This document shows, one piece after another, positions 58,601-64,000 of a stretch of 64,000 bases of DNA. Below the pieces are notes generated by a model that was given only the letters and a program-made list of their open reading frames with translations, had not been told where the DNA came from and did no database searches. A program made the position numbers and the translations under genes. The stretch's first letter is position 1; each line of letters opens with the position of its first letter. The stretch comes from Petunia secreta (taxonomy: Eukaryota > Streptophyta > Magnoliopsida > Solanales > Solanaceae), in contig JARKIP010000035.1 of assembly GCA_029990175.1 (NCBI GenBank), positions 43,104,001-43,168,000 on the forward strand, written 5' to 3'.

Positions 58601-61600
58601 TAAATTGCATGATGCAGCACAAATCTGTGTTGATCAGATATTGAATCCATCGAGGCCATTGACACGAAGCCAAGCCAAGCTCATGCACGATGTGCACATT
58701 CTGCTGGTGTGGTCGGGAGGAAGCGCTTGTTCTGATGCTGAGTGGCCGAGCACAAGATATGAAGGCTATATCTGCAGGCTCGAGCCTGAAGAAGGAAGTG
58801 ACCGAACATTAAACCCTTACGCCGAACACTGATTGACTGAAGGGCTACAATTGTGCCCGAAGACAAGTGACCATCTGATGTCAAATATGCCCGAGCTGAG
58901 CAACTGAGCACCGAAGTCAAGAGAGTCGAGCACATGAATTACTTTAGCCCTGCGTGGCCTTTTTTAATTAGTCGATTGTGACCGTATATACTTAAGTACC
59001 CTTGGGGCTATAGTTATAAACCCTTTAGCTTAGTTCATTTGAGGGGAGTTGTTGATGAATATTGAACATAGCTGATGCTATTTGACTCTCCGTTGAGAGT
59101 CGAACCCCATCGTAGGAATTTATTAGAACTTGTGTCATTCGGTGTAGTCATTTGAACAAATTCCTCTTTGGTCATTCAATTTGCAAGAAGCATGAGTTTT
59201 TCTTGAGGATTGTTGCTTAGCATTAGGTGCATCTTATTCCTTTTCATTGTTTGATCTGAGACCAGTTCCTCAGAATCATTCCAACAAAGTAAAGATTCGT
59301 CTTGCTTCTATCTTTTATTTTTATTTGGTTTCCGATGTCTTCGGTTGTTAAGCTTAAATCCGATTAAGCTTGCACCATCTTGGTATCAGAGCAGGGTTTG
59401 GGCTTGTTCTTACAACCCCAATTTCATAATAAAAAATAGGGTAAACCGCTCACATAGAGCTAGATCACGTCTACCTCAGCCACCAGGCATTATTTGTAAG
59501 TGGAACTCATCAATCCAATAAATTGCATGATGCAACCCAAATCCGTGTTGATCAGATATTGAATCCATCGATGCCATTGACACGAAACCAAGCCAAGCTC
59601 ATGCACGATGTGCACATTCAGCTGGCGTGGTCAGGAGGAAGCGCTTGTTCCAATGCTGAGTGGCCGAGCACAAGATATGAAGGCTATATCTACAGGCTCG
59701 AGCCTGAAGAAGGAAGTGACTGAACATTAAACCCTTACGCCGAACACTGATTGACTGAAGGGCTACAATCGTGCCGGAAGACAAGTGACCGTCCGATGTC
59801 AAATATGCTCGAGCTGAGCAACTGAGCACCGAAGTCAAGAGAGTCGAGCACATAAATTACTTCAGCCCTGCGTGGCCTTGTTTAATTAGTCTATTGTGAT
59901 TGTATTTACTTAAGTACCCTTGGGGCTATCAATATAAGCCCTTTAGCTTAGTTCATTTGAGGGGAGTTGTTGATGAATATTGAACGTAGCTGATGCTATT
60001 TGACTCTTCGTTGAGAGCCGAACCCCATCGTAGGAATCTATTAGAACTTGTGTCATTCGGTGTAGTCATTTGAACAAATTCCTCTTTGGTCATTCAATTT
60101 GCAAGAAGCATGAGTTTTTCTTGAGGATTGTTGCTTAGCATTTGGGGCATCTTATTCCTTTTTACTATTTGATCTGAGACCAGTTCCTTAGAATCATTCC
60201 AAATAAGTAATGATTCGTCTTGCTTCTATCTTTTATATTTATTTGATTTCCGTTATCTTCGGTTGTTAAGCTTAACTCCGATTAAGCTTGCACCATCTTG
60301 GTATCAGAGCAAGGTTTGGGCTTGTTCTTACAACCCCTATTTCACAATAAAAAATAGGGTAAACTACTCGCAGAGAGCTAGATCACGTGTACCTCAGCCA
60401 CCAGGAATTATTTGTAAGTGGAACTCATCAATCCAATAAATTGCATGATGCAGCCCAAATGTGTGTTGATCAGATATTGAATCTATCGAGGCCATTGACA
60501 CGAAGCCAAGCCAAGCACATGCATGATGTGCACATTGGTAGGGAGGAAGCGCTTGTTCCGATGCTGAGTGGCCGAGCACAAGATATGAAGGCTATATCTG
60601 CAGGCTCGAGCCTGAAGAAAGAAGTTAACGAACATTAAACCCTTACGCCGAACACTGATTGACAGAAGGGCTACAATCGTGCCCGAAGACAAGTGACCGT
60701 CCGATGTCAAATATGCCCGAGCTGAGCAACTGAGCACCGAAGTCAAGAGAGTCGAGCACATAAATTACTTCAGCCCTGCGTGGCCTTGTTTAATTAGTCG
60801 ATTGTGACTGTATTTACTTAAGTACCCTTGGGGCTATCAATATAAGCCCTTTAGCTTAGTTCATTTGAGGGGAGTTGTTGATGAATATTGAACATAGCTG
60901 ATGCTATTTGACTCTCCGTTGAGAGCCGAACCCCATCATAGGAATTTATTAGAACTTGTGTCATTCAGTGTAGTCATTTGAACAAATTTCTCATTGCTCA
61001 TTCAATTTGCAAGAAGCATGAGTTTTTCTTGAGGATTGTTGCTTAGCATTAGGTGCATCTTATTCCTGTTCATTGTGTGATCTGAGACCAGTTCCTCACA
61101 ATCATTCCAACGAAGTAAAGATTCGTCTTGCTTCTATATTTTGATTTCCGCTGTCTTCGGTTGTTAAGCTTAACTCCGATTAAGCTTGCACCATCTTGGT
61201 GTCAGAGCAAGGTTTGGGCTTGTTCTTACAACCCCAATTTCATAATAAAAAATAGGGTAAACCACTCGCAAAGAGCTAGATCACGTCTACCTCAGCCACC
61301 AATCATTATTTGTAAGTGGAATTCATCAATCCAATAAATTGCATGATGCAGCCCAAATCCGTGTTGATCAGATATTGAATCCATCGATGCCATTGACACG
61401 AAGCCAAGCCAAGCACATGCATGATGTGCACATTCAGCTGGCGTGGTAGGGAGGAAGCGCTTGTTCCGATGCTGAGTGGCCGAGCACAAGATATGAAGGC
61501 TATATCTGCAGGCTCGAGCTTGAAGAAAGAAGTGACCGAACATTAAACCCTTACACCGTACACTGATTGACTGAAGGGCTACAATCGTGCCCGAAGACAA

Positions 61601-63060
61601 GTGACCGTCCGATGTCAAATAAGCCCGAGCTGAGCAACTGAGCACCGAAGTCAAGAGAGTCGAGCACATAAATTACTTCAGCCCTGCGAGGCCTTGTTTA
61701 ATTAGTCGATTGTGACTGTATTTACTTAAGTACCCTTGGGGCTATCAATATAAGCCCTTTAGCTTAGTTCATTTGAGGGGAGTTGTTGATGAATATTGAA
61801 CGTAGATGATGCTATTTGACTCTCCGTTGAGAGCCGAACCCCATCGTAGGAATTTATTAGAACTTGTGTCATTCGGTGTAGTCATTTGACCAAATTCCTC
61901 TTTGGTCATTCAATTTGCAAGAAGCATGAGTTTTTCTTGAGGATTGTTGCTTAGCATTTGGGGCATCTTATTCCTTTTCACTGTTTGATCTGAGACCAGT
62001 TCCTCAGAATCATTCCAAAGAAGTAAAGATTTGTCTTGCTTCTATCTTTTATTTTTATTTGATTTCCGTTATCTTCGGTTGTTAAGCTTAACTCCGATTA
62101 AGCTTGCACAATCTTGGTATCAGAGCAAGGTTTGGGCTTGTTCTTAAAACCCCAATTTCACAATAAAAAATAGGATAAATTACTCGCAGAGAGCTAGATC
62201 ACATCTACCTCAGCCACCAGGCATTATTTGTAAGTGGAACTCATCAATCCAATAAATTGCATGATGCAGGCCAAATGTGTGTTTATCAGATATTGAATCC
62301 ATCGAGGCCACTGACACGATGCCAAGACAAGCACATGCATGATGTGCACATTCAGCTGGCGTGGTATGGAGGAAGCGATTGTACCGATGCTGAGTGGCCG
62401 AGCACAAGATATGAAGGCTATATCTGCAGGCTCTAGCTTGAAGAAAGAAGTGACCGAACATTAAACCCTTACGCCGAACACTGATTGACTGAAGGGCTAC
62501 AATCGTGCCCGAAGAAAAGTGACCGTCCGATGTCAAATATGCCCGAACTGAGCAACTGAGCACCGAAGTCAAGAGAGTCGAGCACATAAATTAATTCAGC
62601 CCTGCGTGGCCTTGTTTAATTAGTCGATTGTGACTGTATTTACTTAAGTACCCTTGGGGCAATCAATATAAGCCCTTTAGCTTAGTTCATTTGAGGGGAG
62701 TTGTTGATGAATATTGAACGTAGCTGATGCTATTTGACTCTCCGTTGAGAGCCGAACCCCATCGTAGGAATTTATTAGAACTTGTGTCATTCGGTATAGT
62801 CATTCGAACAAATTCCTCTTTGGTCATTCAATTTGTAAGAAGCATAAGTTTTTCTTGAGGATTATAGCTTAGTATTTGGGGAATTTTATTCCTTTTGAGA
62901 CCAGTTCCTCAGAATCATTCCACAGAAGTAAAGATTCGTCTTGCTTCTATCTTTTATTTTTATTTGATTTCCGTTATCTTCGGTTGTTAAGCTTAACTCC
63001 GATTAAGCTTGCACCATCTTGGTATCAGAGCAAGGTTTGGGCTTGTTCATACAACCCCAA

Positions 63061-63983
63061 TTTCACAATAAAAAGTAGGGTAAACTACTCGCAGAGAGCT
63101 AGATCACGTCTACCTCAGCCACCAGACATTATTTGTAAGTGGAACTCATCAATCCAATAAATTGCATGATGCAGCCCAAATGTGTGTTGATCAGATATTG
63201 AATCCATCGAGGCCATTGACACGAAGCCAAGCCAAGCCAAGCTCATGCACGATGTGCACATTCTGCTGGTGTGGTCGGGAGGAAGCGCTTGTTCCGATGC
63301 TGAGTGGCCGAGCACAAGATATGAAGGCTATATCTGTAGGCTCGAGCTTGAAAAAGGAAGTGACCGAACATTAAACCCTTACGCCGAACACTGATTGACT
63401 GAAGGGCTACAATTGTGCCCGAAGACAAGTGATCGTCCGATGTCAAATATGCCCGAGCTGAGCAACTAAGCACCGAAGTCAAGAGAGTCGAGCACATAAA
63501 TTACTTCAGCCCTGCGTGGCCTTGTTTAATTAGTCGATTGTGACCGTATTTACTTAAGTACCCTTGGGGCTATCAATATAAACCCTTTAGCTTAGTTCAT
63601 TTGAGGGGAGTTGTTGATGAATATTGAACGTAGCTGATGCTATTTGACTCTCCGTTGAGAGCCGAACCCTATCGTAGGAATTTATTAGAACTTGTATCAT
63701 TCGGTGTAGTCATTTGAACAAATTCCTCTTTGGTCATTCAATTTGCAAGAAGCATGAGATTTTCTTGAGGATTGTTGCTTAGCATTTGGGGCATCTTATT
63801 CCTTTTCATTGTTTGATCTGAGACCAGTTCCTCAGAATCATTCCAACGAAGTAAAGATTCGTCTTGCTTCTATCTTTTATTTTTATTTGATTTCCGCTGT
63901 CTTCGGTTGTTAAGCTTAACTCCGATTAAGCTTGCACCATCTTGGTATCAGAGCAATGTTTGGGCTTGTTCTTACATCCCCAT
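63061..63983 (+). repeat. Chimeric monomer
   Basis: The left part shares private variants with the monomer at 56658 (extra AAGCC, CTGTAGGCTCGAGCTTGAAA). The right part shares others with that at 57581 (GTGATCGTCC, CAACTAAGCACC, GAACCCTATCG, CTTGTATCATT, GAGCAATGTTTGG, CATCCCCATTTTC). The switch lies between about 63355 and 63430. Confidence 0.75.
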
Positions 63984-64000
63984 TTTCACAATAAAAAATA

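Larger units (their letters stand above)
27363..64000 (+). repeat. LTR-derived satellite: 40 complete ~918-bp monomers plus a partial one
   Basis: Phased on the TTTCACAATAAAAAATAGG landmark, monomers start at 27363, 28281, 29199, 30117, 31043, 31961, 32876, 33766, 34684, 35574, 36492, 37410, 38328, 39245, 40164, 41085, 42003, 42921, 43840, 44758, 45656, 46573, 47492, 48413, 49328, 50246, 51165, 52083, 52981, 53899, 54817, 55740, 56658, 57581, 58504, 59422, 60340, 61238, 62156, 63061 and 63984. About half are exactly 918 bp; the range is 890-926. Indels explain outliers: 28 bp lost in the monomers at 32876 and 34684, ~20 bp lost at 44758 and 52083, 5 bp gained (extra AAGCC) at 54817, 56658, 57581 and 63061. 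All are head to tail. Each contains a PBS, TATA-like box, inverted repeat and TRSQAK frame relic. The array continues past the window. Confidence 0.97.

Noticed and set aside
29253..62587. Repeated ~125-codon minus-strand frames in many monomers
   Set aside because: Antisense to the TRSQAK relic, no known domain, interrupted in many monomers; an incidental open frame copied with the repeat.
27363..64000. CRISPR-like or rDNA-like array
   Set aside because: Monomers are ~918 bp, contiguous, without spacers, in plant DNA, and have no rRNA similarity; the PBS and LTR features explain them.

Overview
The window is repetitive nuclear DNA of a flowering plant, very likely a eudicot. I see no host gene, tRNA or rRNA. 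Everything recognisable comes from Ty3/gypsy LTR retrotransposons or from a satellite derived from them. The Ogre/Tat-type elements and the long satellite monomers related to a gypsy LTR would fit Solanaceae, but that family assignment is inference.

Layout. (1) 1-16448, minus strand: a very large, decayed Ogre/Tat-lineage element, cut by the left edge of the window. In its own direction (right to left) it has a ~3.6 kb 5' LTR (12817-16448, starting TGTTGACACCC), a tRNA-Arg-type primer-binding site (12794-12816), two divergent copies of the extra ORF1 typical of Ogre (12166-10680 and 10275-8716), gag (8301-7294), gag C-terminus/protease/G-patch (7293-4760), a probable 201-nt intron (4759-4559), RT (4558-2993), RNase H, integrase (to 1147), and a 3' UTR with hairpin repeats and a ~69-bp minisatellite (1-535). 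(2) 16449-19134, minus strand: the 5' end (LTR, PBS, leader, start of gag) of a different Ty3/gypsy element. The Ogre inserted into its gag, so the rest should lie left of the window. (3) 19135-22017: gene-free, AT-rich or C-rich DNA. (4) 22018-27128, plus strand: heavily decayed Tat-lineage pieces, apparently two deletion derivatives: gag joined to a 3' UTR module, then gag start/protease/RNase H/integrase with RT deleted. (5) 27363-64000: a tandem array of 40 complete monomers of ~918 bp plus a partial one, running off the right edge.

The array is the most interesting object. Every monomer has a TATA-like box, a perfect inverted repeat, an initiator-tRNA-Met primer-binding site and the relic of a reading frame with a TRSQAK motif. 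The same parts occur in the same order in the LTR at 18216-19134, with clear DNA and protein similarity, so the satellite is built from LTR-plus-PBS units of a related gypsy family. Superimposed on the monomers are tandem duplications of one, two and eight monomers (0.92, 1.81 and 7.33 kb). The eight-monomer copies look about 99.9% identical by eye. At least one monomer is a crossover chimera. This is a young, actively rearranging retrotransposon-derived satellite with emerging higher-order structure.

Limits: all comparisons were made by eye. Element boundaries without a second LTR, splice sites and lineage names are inferences. None of the retroelement reading frames is intact.
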